64,000 bases of DNA from NCBI RefSeq assembly GCF_000390185.1, contig NZ_AQHR01000020.1:1-64000 (forward strand), written 5' to 3'. Source of the stretch: Lunatimonas lonarensis (GTDB taxonomy: Bacteria; Bacteroidota; Bacteroidia; Cytophagales; Cyclobacteriaceae). Below the pieces are notes generated by a model. The model made no database searches, had not been told where the DNA came from, and worked only from the letters and a program-made list of their open reading frames with translations. Positions 16,801-24,802 of the stretch are shown here, one piece after another (the first letter of the stretch is position 1; every line of letters starts with the position of its first letter). Made by a program: the position numbers and the translations under genes.

Positions 16801-18313
16801 CAAGGCCAAGCTTGGGGGTGAACTGTACAACCTCACCAGTCAGACCGCTATCTTCGAAGCGTCTGCCAAGGAGAAGAAAGTCCGACAGGCTAAAATTGAG
16901 AAAGTTTCCGCGGAGCTCAACAAATTGGAAATGCAAATAGAGGAAATCAAAGCCAATCGGATCTACGAAAATGCCTTCGAGTGGAGATTTGAGTTCCCGG
17001 AAGTATTGAACGAAGAGGGCGATTTTGTGGGATTTGACCTGATAATCGGCAATCCCCCCTACATCCGGCAGGAGGAGTTTTCCCATCTAAAACCCTACCT
17101 GAAAGAAAGGTTCCAAACCTTTGCGGGTACGGCAGACCTCTATGTATATTTCGTGGAACTCGGCATGACCCTGCTGAAGGACGCCGGTGATTTTATCTTT
17201 ATCATCCCCAACAAATGGATGCGGGCCGGATATGGGAAAGCCATGCGGAGTTATGTCAAAGGCTTTGCGATCCGTGAGCTCCTCGATTTCGGAGACTTGC
17301 CCGTCTTTGAGGAAGCGACCACCTATCCCCTGATCATCGCCTTGTCCAAAGCGGCTGGTGGGGAAAATTTCCACGCGGCAAACCTTCAAACGCTGGATTT
17401 TTCGGGGGGTATGGAATACTATCTGAGAAAGAACCGGATGGAAGTATCGCCTGAAGGCCTGGGCGAGGAAGGCTGGACCCTGACCGACAGTCGGTCTCAG
17501 GCACTGCTGCTCAAACTCAAATCCCAGGGCGTTCCCCTATCGGAGTATGTAGAAGGAAAAATATTCAGGGGTGTGTTGACAGGCTTAAACGAGGCCTTTG
17601 TCATCGATTTGGAGACCAAAGAGCGGCTGATTGCAGAAGATCCGCGCAGTGCAGAGGTGATCAAACCCTTTTTGGCAGGTAGGGACATCAAGCGGTACCA
17701 GCAGCCAACGAGTGATAAGTTTTTGATTTTCACACGACGGGGAATTGAAATTGAAAACTATCCTGCAATCCTCTCCCATCTCGAAAAATTCAGGGAAAGG
17801 CTAGAGCCCAAACCCAAGGACTACAAAGGGTCTAACTGGCCCGGCCGAAAACCCGGCACTTACAAATGGTATGAAATTCAGGATGCTGTGGATTATTATG
17901 AAGAATTTGAGAAGGAGAAAATTATTATTCCAGCAATTGTAAAATCAGCGTCTTATTGCCTTGATGTTGAGGGAAATTACAGCAACGATAAAACCACGAT
18001 AATCCCAATAAAAGATTTGGTGCTTTTAGGTATTATGAGCTCAAAAACGATTGACTTCTATTTAAAGTCAATTGCATCAACAAAACAGAATGGATACTTT
18101 GAATACAAGCCTGTGTATATCGCCCAACTTCCAATCATAACTCCCGAGCAAAGAATCAAAGACCAAATCGAAGAATTGGTCATAGAAATACTTGAAACCA
18201 AAAAGCAAGATCCGAAATCTGACACCTCTACTTTTGAAGCCGAAGTTGACCAATTGGTTTATGAGCTGTATGGGTTGAATGAGGAGGAGATAAATATAAT
18301 AAAAGGAATTTAA
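13892..18313 (+). CDS. Type IIG restriction-modification enzyme (Eco57I-like) carrying an in-frame DUF559 insert
   Basis: This single 1473-residue chain combines nuclease, methyltransferase and target recognition. The N-terminal PD-(D/E)XK site is visible as D75 and E93-x-K95 (ILETKKP). The gamma-class adenine methyltransferase has motif I DPAVGSGHF at about 737 and motif IV NPPY at 1054. The C-terminal 400 residues are a TaqI/Eco57I-type specificity region. Such enzymes cut and methylate one site, protecting the host from foreign DNA. Residues 108-285 do not belong to the family: they are a DUF559 endonuclease domain between two copies of ALTPRPPLPAGEGE. The family sequence resumes at NLNVKSLQELILYFLRERI. 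Removing the insert leaves about 1295 residues, normal for the family. The insert lies 13 residues after the catalytic ExK, so activity of the restriction half is uncertain. There are no stops or frameshifts. Confidence 0.9.
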   Translation: MNQKIFKPRQALNKAFLKVKPVRTQIEVFKSNLIRLLDQINEAESEEFHKNLVADFLKRTYYEPDFSINTKGRNDLVIHNGKDGKSPVGIILETKKPANKSEMIGFGALTPRPPLPAGEGEILRKAKEIALQRKKVNPIILEFARNNRKNATDAEAFLWEMLRNRKLNGLKFRRQHPVNDQFILDFYCAECRLVIEVDGGYHQSLEQRGYDEGRTHELNELGLTVLRFSNKEVIEKTERVLQEILDCAFVLQTSLGENALTPRPPLPAGEGEADLSASPRGDLRANLNVKSLQELILYFLRERITHGNLEIKHLIVTNIHEWFVFDATVFEKAFAQNNALVKDFKAFEEGKLSGTTTDFFYKEIAAKAIDRMEGEMAFTYFDLRQYEKPLRNADMADDVQLIALFKLFSPEHLLKLPFANDSNSLDRRFYGELLHIIGLTETKEGSKKVIGRNKVGERNAGSLLESTITELDSLDKISRLEKPSQFGATHEERLFNVGLELTITWVNRILFLKLLEAQLIQYHKGDRSYSFLNPEKIRSYDDLNSLFFKVLARKQEDRSKEITLTFGHVPYLNSSLFEPTDMEHSTLFISNLGDEKPVPIIATTVLKSEQGKRRTGSLSALEYLLEFLNAYDFSSEGSEDIQEDNKTLINASVLGLIFEKINGYKDGSVFTPGFITMYMSAKAIRKTIVQKFNQAKGWNCQTFEELKEDIQEEIRAGNRREVRKTANEIINSLKIVDPAVGSGHFLVSVLNELIAIKSELKILVDANYDPISSHAVEVVNDELVVVDLEGNLFEYNYLSKDSQRIQETLFHEKQTIIENCLFGVDINPNSVKICRLRLWIELLKSAYYKKAGSATGNSSPVCYAESEDLRDEYKDLRGSENLKGQRELETLPNIDINIKCGNSLVSRFALDANLKSALKGSWKIEDYKAAVSTYRNAKTKDEKRAMEALIAQIKTNFRSEISKNDPKIIRKAKLGGELYNLTSQTAIFEASAKEKKVRQAKIEKVSAELNKLEMQIEEIKANRIYENAFEWRFEFPEVLNEEGDFVGFDLIIGNPPYIRQEEFSHLKPYLKERFQTFAGTADLYVYFVELGMTLLKDAGDFIFIIPNKWMRAGYGKAMRSYVKGFAIRELLDFGDLPVFEEATTYPLIIALSKAAGGENFHAANLQTLDFSGGMEYYLRKNRMEVSPEGLGEEGWTLTDSRSQALLLKLKSQGVPLSEYVEGKIFRGVLTGLNEAFVIDLETKERLIAEDPRSAEVIKPFLAGRDIKRYQQPTSDKFLIFTRRGIEIENYPAILSHLEKFRERLEPKPKDYKGSNWPGRKPGTYKWYEIQDAVDYYEEFEKEKIIIPAIVKSASYCLDVEGNYSNDKTTIIPIKDLVLLGIMSSKTIDFYLKSIASTKQNGYFEYKPVYIAQLPIITPEQRIKDQIEELVIEILETKKQDPKSDTSTFEAEVDQLVYELYGLNEEEINIIKGI
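14212..14254 (+). repeat. Left 43-bp repeat of the DUF559 unit
   Basis: Identical over 43 bp to 14665-14707. It contains the inverted arms CCCCCTCTCC and GGAGAGGGGG around CCGCC, so it folds into a GC-rich hairpin. In the host frame it encodes ALTPRPPLPAGEGE. Confidence 0.9.
14665..14707 (+). repeat. Right 43-bp repeat of the DUF559 unit
   Basis: Exact copy of the left repeat in the same orientation and reading frame, followed by 39 bp that complete a larger palindrome ending TGAGGGCG at 14739-14746. Confidence 0.9.
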
Positions 18314-18324
18314 TAGCTATTTCT

Positions 18325-18561
18325 ATGGGATATTACAAAAACATTAGATGTAGGCATTGTTCCTATTCATTTACAGAAGGATACACACCAGCTAATGGAT
18401 TTAGGGTTTCAAATCTTGTAATACCATACATTCAATGTCCAAAATGCAAAAAAGTAAATGCCACTGGAGATATCCCATGGTCAAAATTCTCAAATTTGAA
18501 TAAAATCTATCGTTGGGTTTCTTTATTAATTAGAGGCTTGCATTATGGTTTTTTTTTCTAG
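18325..18561 (+). CDS. Small zinc-ribbon membrane protein, possibly truncated at a T9 tract
   Basis: A 78-residue protein starting 11 bp after the type IIG gene, probably co-transcribed. Two Cys pairs (CRHC at about 9-12, CPKC at about 37-40) form a likely zinc ribbon. The C-terminus is hydrophobic (IYRWVSLLIRGLHYGFFF) and stops abruptly after nine Ts (18549-18557). One additional T would continue the frame through LGIIIWGVLIKLL to a stop at 18597-18599, giving a complete hydrophobic tail. The tract may vary in length in the population or be a sequencing error. Function is unknown; position suggests it belongs to the restriction module. Confidence 0.55.
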   Translation: MGYYKNIRCRHCSYSFTEGYTPANGFRVSNLVIPYIQCPKCKKVNATGDIPWSKFSNLNKIYRWVSLLIRGLHYGFFF

Positions 18562-18871
18562 GTATAATAATTTGGGGAGTCTTAATAAAATTATTATAAC
18601 TAGATTTATATTTACATATTTTTTCACATATTTTTATTGATATACTCAAAACTATTTCAATTATGATAAAATATAATAGCATGACTATAAGAAAAATACA
18701 AGAATTATACAGTAAAGAATACTGGGGCTATCTATTATCAAATACAGAGGATAAGTAACCTCTAATCACTAATAATAGAGTATCAATCATGTATACATTA
18801 CATCGCAGATAAAAATAGAGTTTCATCTTACTGTATTTTTTAATAATTGAAATATAAAATCACAAAAACTT
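18562..18871. other. AT-rich spacer; one possible microprotein
   Basis: This stretch is strongly AT-rich compared with its neighbours, which suggests foreign origin. The only start-to-stop frame of note is 18663-18758 (31 codons, MIKYNSMTIRKIQELYSKEY), for which I have no supporting family. I see no RNA gene. Confidence 0.35.
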
Positions 18872-19654
18872 ATGAAAACACCTAGTATTTTGTATAAGTA
18901 TAGAGATTATCACAATGAATACAACAAGCGTATTCTTTTTAACTTTGAAATATTTTTGCCTTCTACAACAATGTTCAACGATCCATATGAAGGATCAATT
19001 CCGTTTGTATATAATCCAGAGGACTTAACTGAGGAAAATTTATATATAAGAATGAGGCAATTAGCCAAAGAGGAAAATCCCAAATGGTCTGATACAGAAA
19101 TTGAAGAATATTGTTATGAAGCAATGAAAAAAGATCTGCTAAACGATCCAAAACATTTGGAGGAACAGCGCCTGGAAAATATAAGAAAAATCGATGCGAC
19201 TTTTGGAATTCTTTCTTTAACTCCAAAATATTTGAATTACTTAATGTGGTCTCACTATGGTAATTCCCATCGAGGCTTTTGTATTGGTTTTGATTCTCAA
19301 GATCTATTTAATGAAATTGGTGGAACAATAGGACCAGTTGTATACCAGAGACAAATCCCCAAGATGGATATATTCGGAGGCCCACTTGAATTTTATATTA
19401 AACAACTATCTACTAAGTCAGAAATCTGGCAATACGAGGATGAATACAGAATAGTAAAGGCCGATGGATCACGAGAAACAATTTGTTACGATAAAAAAAT
19501 TATTAGAAAAATTGTTTTAGGGTGTAAAATGACTCAAAGTGAAAAGCAGGAGATTATTGACTTTGTAATCAAAAATGAAATTAACTGCGTAATATCAGAG
19601 CTAAGTCTTGACACAGAGTCTGAATTTAAATTGAATGAATTAAGAATATATTGA
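18872..19654 (+). CDS. DUF2971 family protein
   Basis: This 260-residue cytoplasmic protein has the typical DUF2971 pattern: LYKYRDYHNEYN at the start, MFNDPYEGSIPF at about 31-42, FGILSLTPKYLNYLMWSHYG near 110-130 and HRGFCIGFD, then WQYEDEYRIVK near 190. The biochemical role of DUF2971 is unknown. Members are frequent in accessory and defence-rich regions, which fits this position between a type IIG enzyme and a nuclease-like protein. Base composition is clearly more AT-rich than flanking core genes, in line with horizontal transfer. There is no close operon partner: 310 bp separate it from the upstream gene and 249 bp from the next. Confidence 0.8.
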   Translation: MKTPSILYKYRDYHNEYNKRILFNFEIFLPSTTMFNDPYEGSIPFVYNPEDLTEENLYIRMRQLAKEENPKWSDTEIEEYCYEAMKKDLLNDPKHLEEQRLENIRKIDATFGILSLTPKYLNYLMWSHYGNSHRGFCIGFDSQDLFNEIGGTIGPVVYQRQIPKMDIFGGPLEFYIKQLSTKSEIWQYEDEYRIVKADGSRETICYDKKIIRKIVLGCKMTQSEKQEIIDFVIKNEINCVISELSLDTESEFKLNELRIY

Positions 19655-19903
19655 ATAAAACTCATGTTGAAGCCCTATTAAGGAGTATCGAAAATTACTC
19701 AAAAGTTGCAAACAAATCGCCTTTACAGGAAGATGGACTACGTATCATCTGAACCCTCATTATTTATCAGAAGGTTCGGATTCATCTAGTGAAAATTCAA
19801 GGTCAAAGGTTGACTACTCAAAAGTTGACAGCTTTAGAGAAGCTCCAGTCAAAAAGCTTCCTCTAAATCCCCAGTATTAATAAGGTACCAAAGACTTAAC
19901 CCC

Positions 19904-20632
19904 ATGACACGCATGCTTCCAATACTACTTATTATCCTCGGCGGAGGACTCCTACTTGTTGGGATTGTTCTTCTGATCAGATCAAAGCCGGAAAAGAACG
20001 AATCCCTGAATCAGGTTATCGCAGCCGTAAAAGCCGATGGAATCCTCACGCCCAAAGAGGAAAAGCTGGTTCGGGAAGTGGCACAGGCGGAAGGAAAAGA
20101 TGGGGATTTGATCGTTGCCCTTATCAAGCAGGAACTCGAAGCCTCCGAAGAAGACAGCGAAACAGAACTCATCGATGTGAACGCTAAAGCGGGATACGAC
20201 TTTGAGAAGTTTGTGGTGCAGAAGTTCGACAAAAGGTACTTCGACATCCGAAACTGGGCAGGGGATAAATTTGTGGAGGGACGATACGCCGACACCACCA
20301 CCCAGCCGGATATCCAACTATCCCTAACGCTTCGCGGCGACTCCTACCCTTTTGCCGTAGAATGCAAATGGAGATCCGAACCCACCGGCGATTTTGTTCG
20401 GTTTGCCAACGATGGCCAATTGGAACGCTATAAGGCCTTCGCCAAGCAGGAAAATTACCCCGTCTTCATTGTGTTGGGCATTGGCGGGAAACCTTCCGAC
20501 CCGGCGGAGCTCTACGTTTTGCCTGTTCACGAACTGAATAAGCCAGTCCTTCACAAAGCAGGCCTTGGAAAGTACAGAAAGAAGGTGGATTCAGATTTCT
20601 TTTTTGACCAGAAATCCCAAAAGTTGAACTGA
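19904..20632 (+). CDS. Membrane-anchored restriction-endonuclease-like (PD-(D/E)XK) protein
   Basis: A 242-residue protein with one N-terminal transmembrane helix (about residues 5-25, PILLIILGGGLLLVGIVLLI). A charged helical linker resembles a TerB-like segment (VKADGILTPKEEKLVREVA). The C-terminal nuclease fold has GYDFEKFVVQKF, QPDIQL and FAVECKWR: the Asp of QPD and the E-C-K of VECKW are the expected PD-(D/E)XK residues. Tethering a nuclease fold to the inner face of the membrane would suit action on incoming DNA, but this is inference. It is followed by a good terminator at 20759-20797 and is probably a single-gene unit. Confidence 0.7.
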   Translation: MTRMLPILLIILGGGLLLVGIVLLIRSKPEKNESLNQVIAAVKADGILTPKEEKLVREVAQAEGKDGDLIVALIKQELEASEEDSETELIDVNAKAGYDFEKFVVQKFDKRYFDIRNWAGDKFVEGRYADTTTQPDIQLSLTLRGDSYPFAVECKWRSEPTGDFVRFANDGQLERYKAFAKQENYPVFIVLGIGGKPSDPAELYVLPVHELNKPVLHKAGLGKYRKKVDSDFFFDQKSQKLN

Positions 20633-20758
20633 AAAGTGGTCAAGCAATGAAGCATTTTCTCATCGTCGGGTGAGATAGGCCAAAACTGCTTCAATTTCGT
20701 TGGACAGAGATTGAAAGCCTACACAATGTACGTTTTTTCGGTCCACCGGTAGCTAAAT

Positions 20759-20797
20759 AGGCAATACCAGTGCTCATCGCACCGTTGTTGCCTTTTT
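20759..20797 (+). terminator. Rho-independent terminator after the PD-(D/E)XK gene
   Basis: AGGCAA at 20759-20764 pairs with TTGCCT at 20788-20793, extended inwards by CAGTGC/GCACCG, and is followed by a run of Ts. It lies 127 bp after the stop codon. Confidence 0.65.
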
Positions 20798-20950
20798 AAA
20801 TATCAGAACCAAGTGCAAAATCACCAGCCTTGGGCAACGCCCAAGGAGGAATGCGGATACCCTACCCAAGCGTCAATGGCGCGGAATCAATATTGGAAGA
20901 ACAATGAATTTGGCATCAAAATGAAGGCACTAAAAGGTTAGGAAGGCAGA

Positions 20951-20987
20951 AAAATAAAAAAGCTATGAAACATCGTTCCATAGCTTT
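20951..20987 (-). terminator. Rho-independent terminator of the tRNA-like RNA
   Basis: On the minus strand AAAGCTATG (20987-20979) pairs with CATAGCTTT (20967-20959), followed by a T-rich tail (20960-20951). It stands 32 bp after the 3' end of the tRNA-like segment. Confidence 0.7.
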
Positions 20988-21019
20988 AGTCAATTAACAA
21001 TAAACCCAAAATAACCAAG

Positions 21020-21120
21020 TTGCAACAGAAGGATTCGAACCTCCGGTGGATGAAACCACCTCCAGCTAGATCTCTGAACGATCTTGTTACAAACGTATGA
21101 CCGAAGCAATTACCTCGAAC
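21020..21120 (-). ncRNA. tRNA-like RNA, not a canonical cloverleaf
   Basis: Read on the minus strand, a perfect T-arm lies at 21044-21028 (stem GGAGG/CCTTC, loop TTCGAAT). Next to it is a hairpin like a long variable arm (CCACC/GGTGG, 21060-21045). Upstream is a 5+7+5 stem-loop (21084-21068) whose loop GTTCAGA would place anticodon TCA after T33. The outermost ends TTGTAACA (21092-21085) and TGTTGCAA (21027-21020) pair over 8 bp like an acceptor stem. The span between them is 73 nt, typical of tRNA, but there is no room for both a D-arm and an anticodon arm. A TAnnTTTG promoter and a terminator bracket it, so it is probably transcribed. It could be an atypical tRNA, a tRNA-derived remnant or a tRNA-like regulatory RNA. 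Confidence 0.5.
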
Positions 21121-21127
21121 TACACTA

Positions 21128-21135
21128 CAAAGGTA
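21128..21135 (-). promoter_or_regulatory. Bacteroidota -7 promoter box of the tRNA-like RNA
   Basis: TACCTTTG on the minus strand matches the Bacteroidota -7 consensus TAnnTTTG exactly. A good TTG -33 element is not obvious in the A/T-rich upstream sequence. Start of transcription would be near 21120. Confidence 0.5.
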
Positions 21136-21353
21136 ATGGCTATTTTTTGATTAAAAAAATTTTTGTTAAAGTATTATTCAAAAATACATTTTTTTCAATA
21201 CCGGTTCGTCGAATTGAAATTTTATTAATTTGAGTTCATTGAGATCACGTTTCATTGACAAAATATAAATTTTTATCTCCCTGTATGGATTACCTGAAAC
21301 CAACGATTCATTGGAAAAACAGAAGCATACATCCCTACTTTCGAGAGTTGCTC

Positions 21354-22853
21354 CTACTTCACCAGCTCCTCCCAAACGATCGGGTTGCCTTCCCAATGCC
21401 ATACACCGTCCACTTGCTCCAGGTTTCTATGCCCACTGCCGGGTGCATGGGGTTCGTCTTTTTCCCTGATCCATCCCCGCAATTCATCCTTCACGGCCCG
21501 AAATTCCGGGTTTTGGGCCAAGTTGACATGCTCATGGGGATCCAGCTGATGATCGTACAGTTCCTCCGCGCCATTGGCATACCGAATGTACCGCCACCTT
21601 TCAGACCTGACGCTGTTGTTTCCGGGGTTGTGGGTGGTGATGGCAGGGCGCTCCCGGTCGGCGGTCGGATCCAATAACTGGGGTTTAAGGGAGACTCCTT
21701 CCAATCCTTCCTTGAATGGCAGGCCTACCCAGTCCACCAGGGTTGGGTATATATCCAGCAGCTCGGCAGGTCGGGCTACCACATTTCCCTGCGGAATGCC
21801 CGGGCCGGCAAAAATCAAAGGAACCCGCGTAGATCGTTCCCAAAGGGTATTTTTGCCTGTAATGCCTTTTTCGCCCAGGTGAAACCCGTGGTCAGACCAA
21901 AGCACCACGATCGTATTGTCCGCCAAACCTTCGGCTTCCAACGCATCCAATACCCGTCCCACCTGCGCATCGGTAAAGCTGATCGTCGCCATGTAGGAAC
22001 GGACAAAATTCTCCCATTGCCCATTTTCCTTCAACCAACTCAGCCGAACCTCCGGCAGGTACCAATGCAGGTACCAGGCAAAATCCGGCACGTCCTCGCG
22101 CTCGTTGTCCGGTGCAGGAGGTAGCTGAATGCCAGCTTCCATTGGGTATAGATCAAACCACTTTTGGGTAGCAAACAAGGGTACATGGGGAAGCCAAAAG
22201 CCCACAGCCATAAAAAACGGCTTGCCGTCCTCGTTTTGGGCCAAGGCTGCCAAGCGCTCTTCCGCCCAGCTTGCCACCTTAAAATCATTTCGGACACTGT
22301 CATCTTCCGCAGGGTACACGCCCCAATCAATCAGGGGATGGTTGCCCATATGGGTGGCAGGAACCAATTTTTGCGGAGGATGCCCGGCCGTTCCGCCTCC
22401 GATAGGCCCCCATTCCTCAAAATCGACCCGTTTGACGTCGGTATCGCCTAGCGTATGAAAAACTTTTCCGTTTGAAAGGGTTTTATACCCATGCTGCTGA
22501 AAATATTGCGGAAGGGTAACCGCATCCCGCGTTTTTTCCACGTCCCTGAAATGGGGGAGCAGATTGTAAATCCCTGTCGAGGAAGGTCTGTAGCCCGTCA
22601 GGATGCTGACCCTGGAGGGGTTGCACAGCGTGGCCTGGGTGTGGGCATTGGCAAACAAAACACCCCTAGCTGCCAACCTATCGATGTTTGGGGTGTGAAT
22701 TTGGGGGTGTCCCCCCAAAGCCCCTACCCAATCGTTCAGGTCATCTATCGCGATAAACAGGACATTTGGGAGCGGCTTCTCGGCTGTCTTTTCATCGCCG
22801 GTGCATCCAATAAGGCCAAGAATAACTAGGGCAATAAAACCTGATTTCTTCAT
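21354..22853 (-). CDS. Sulfatase (arylsulfatase/iduronate-2-sulfatase type), lipoprotein
   Basis: This 499-residue S1-family sulfatase has a signal peptide ending in a lipobox (ALVILGLIGC). The formylglycine motif is LCNPSRVSILTG with Cys in the CxPSR context, so an anaerobic or FGE-type maturase elsewhere must activate it. Metal-binding IDDLNDW lies near the N-terminus and WSDHGFHLGE carries the second site. SSTGIYNL after the motif and the overall pattern are closest to iduronate-2-sulfatase-like members. It probably removes sulfate from glycans in the periplasm. It is followed, same strand, by a cytochrome/propeller protein 12 bp upstream in gene order (22866-24647), so the two form an operon. 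Confidence 0.9.
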   Translation of the reverse strand: MKKSGFIALVILGLIGCTGDEKTAEKPLPNVLFIAIDDLNDWVGALGGHPQIHTPNIDRLAARGVLFANAHTQATLCNPSRVSILTGYRPSSTGIYNLLPHFRDVEKTRDAVTLPQYFQQHGYKTLSNGKVFHTLGDTDVKRVDFEEWGPIGGGTAGHPPQKLVPATHMGNHPLIDWGVYPAEDDSVRNDFKVASWAEERLAALAQNEDGKPFFMAVGFWLPHVPLFATQKWFDLYPMEAGIQLPPAPDNEREDVPDFAWYLHWYLPEVRLSWLKENGQWENFVRSYMATISFTDAQVGRVLDALEAEGLADNTIVVLWSDHGFHLGEKGITGKNTLWERSTRVPLIFAGPGIPQGNVVARPAELLDIYPTLVDWVGLPFKEGLEGVSLKPQLLDPTADRERPAITTHNPGNNSVRSERWRYIRYANGAEELYDHQLDPHEHVNLAQNPEFRAVKDELRGWIREKDEPHAPGSGHRNLEQVDGVWHWEGNPIVWEELVK

Positions 22854-22865
22854 AACACAATTGGT

Positions 22866-24647
22866 TTAGGGAAATGACACCGTCCAGATATTTCCTCCCC
22901 GTTGTCGTCCTCCGTACTCAATAACATATAATTCCTTTCCTACCAAAACAGCATCGACCGGCTGGTTAAAGCCTTCTGCTATGCGCCAGGAATTCAAGGT
23001 GAAATTATCCAAGGCAGGATCATACCTTACCCGAAGCAGCAGTAAATCCTCTCCATTTGTGGTAAAGGGCTGCATTAGGCTGGATTTGGTTCCTTTGGTA
23101 TATCGAAGCGTCAAGGCACTCCCCGTATAGGGATCACCGAGGAGTCCATCGCGGTCAAAATTCAACCCCAACGGCGAAGAATGGGCAGTAAAACTGGTAA
23201 TGCTGCTACCCGTGGCTGCGGCATCCATAATTTCGCCGGTTTTGCGGTCCCTGTACTTGACAGCGTCCGGTCCGAAATTCCGCATGCCCGGAGAAAAAAC
23301 CACCTGATCGGGGCGCTTTGGAAAATCGGGATCGTTGTAAAAATCCTGAGGCCATGCCGCTGCAGACGTATTCAGGAACGGATCTTTTTCAGGGTCGGGA
23401 TGCCAATCGGGAAATTGCTGCGGGGTTTCCAATCCACCCATTACCCAGGGAAAACCATAATGGTGACCTTCCCTTACCCAAAACATGTCCTCACTCTGGT
23501 CGTAGTCTCCGGAATTTACCACCGCAAACATATTGCCTTCTTTATCAAAATCGAAATCATACGCATTTCTTATACCCTCAGCGTAGAGAAATCCCCTGCT
23601 ACGCAACCAGTCTAGGTCATTTTCCAGCAACAAATCCTTGGTGTCAATCGGAAAACGGAAAATGGCCGCCGTCAGGGGTTCATTTCTCGAATTTGGATAG
23701 GCTCCTTTGTTGTCCTGAACCTCTCCGTGGTCTGTACGGGATCCGCTTACGACAAAAAGGTGGCGACCATCTGGGCTTACGCGGACGGCACTCCATCCGT
23801 GATCAAACGGTGTACTGGTAGTTCCGTATTCCACCGTAGAGAAAACCTTGGTTACCGAATGCTTTCCATCAGAATCTAATGACACGCGCATTACCCATCC
23901 CGTTGTTCCCTTGTTGTCGTTTACCCGGTTATTTCCCGCCAAAAAAAGTGTGTTGCCTTGGATGGTTGCCCCTTGAAGCCGGCTGATGCCGTGATCGCTG
24001 ACCGACAAGATCCGCTCAGCTTTCAGAGGCTTCTGGCTTCGCAAAATACGAAAAACCTCTCCCTCAAAGGTCGCGTACCAAATTGCGTCGGTCTTCGGTT
24101 CGTAAAATATCCGCACGGCCCTCGGCGCAACTTTCATGTAGTGGTTTATCTGCAGGTCGTCACGAAGACGAACGGGTGAGGCAGCCAAGGTTTCTGCCAT
24201 TCCCTCCCCCAGTTTACGGATGTAAGCAGTAACCTGCCATCGCTCCTGTTCTGAGAGAACCTCCTCGAATGAGGGCATGATGTTTCTTCCAGTAGATATC
24301 TTCCAAAAAATAGCCCCATCTGTCTGGTTCAGGAACGACTTTGTGTGAAAATCTGCCGGCCTGGAATCCATGGCGCCTCCCGCGGCCCCATCACCCATCC
24401 CTGTCTCTCCGTGGCAGCTCCAGCAGTATACCTGGTAAACCGCCTTGCCTGCCTCGAGTGCTGATTCGTCCTGAAATGGGTTCAATCGGTGATTGGCGGA
24501 TTCAGGGGCACGCCAAGGTGTCTCCCCCTGCGTTGTTCTGTTCTCTCCGGAAGGCGAGCAGGCGGGGAAAAAAACAGCCAAACCAAGCCAAAAGACCAGC
24601 ATTGGAACCACTCGATACACTCGCCCGTATCCTACCAACTTTCTCAT
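22866..24647 (-). CDS. Cytochrome c plus sugar-dehydrogenase-like beta-propeller protein
   Basis: The N-terminus has a signal with a possible lipid-modified Cys (VFFPACS). I took MRKLVGYG at 24647; an ATG at 24665 is also possible. A mono-haem cytochrome c domain follows with CWSCH at about residue 70 and a distal Met candidate in NIMPSFEEV. The C-terminal 400 residues are a beta-propeller of the glucose/sorbosone dehydrogenase type (RGFLYAEGIRNAYDF, FGPDAVKYRD, LYVIEYGGR). It probably oxidises a sugar or similar compound and passes electrons to its own haem. It is upstream of the sulfatase with 12 bp between them, suggesting joint use on a sulfated or oxidised carbohydrate, which is inference. 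Confidence 0.75.
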   Translation of the reverse strand: MRKLVGYGRVYRVVPMLVFWLGLAVFFPACSPSGENRTTQGETPWRAPESANHRLNPFQDESALEAGKAVYQVYCWSCHGETGMGDGAAGGAMDSRPADFHTKSFLNQTDGAIFWKISTGRNIMPSFEEVLSEQERWQVTAYIRKLGEGMAETLAASPVRLRDDLQINHYMKVAPRAVRIFYEPKTDAIWYATFEGEVFRILRSQKPLKAERILSVSDHGISRLQGATIQGNTLFLAGNNRVNDNKGTTGWVMRVSLDSDGKHSVTKVFSTVEYGTTSTPFDHGWSAVRVSPDGRHLFVVSGSRTDHGEVQDNKGAYPNSRNEPLTAAIFRFPIDTKDLLLENDLDWLRSRGFLYAEGIRNAYDFDFDKEGNMFAVVNSGDYDQSEDMFWVREGHHYGFPWVMGGLETPQQFPDWHPDPEKDPFLNTSAAAWPQDFYNDPDFPKRPDQVVFSPGMRNFGPDAVKYRDRKTGEIMDAAATGSSITSFTAHSSPLGLNFDRDGLLGDPYTGSALTLRYTKGTKSSLMQPFTTNGEDLLLLRVRYDPALDNFTLNSWRIAEGFNQPVDAVLVGKELYVIEYGGRQRGGNIWTVSFP

Positions 24648-24802
24648 ATAGGTTAATAAAGCCATTAATTCGATTCAACTCCCAAACTTAATCTGCGGCA
24701 TTTGGGTTATTTTTATACATTTCTACTGATCGTTGCAGTTATGCCTTCGAATTTGCCAAATATTTTTGTAATTTGACTATACTTTCTATTCAAAGAATTT
24801 CT

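Noticed and set aside
15425-17086. Long minus-strand frames (223-262 codons) opposite the type IIG gene
   Set aside because: They are antisense shadows of a strongly supported gene with conserved motifs and have no recognisable domains.
21020-21120. Selenocysteine tRNA
   Set aside because: The loop could read TCA and there is a long variable-arm-like hairpin, but the D-arm is missing and the acceptor starts with T. No selenoprotein genes are seen.
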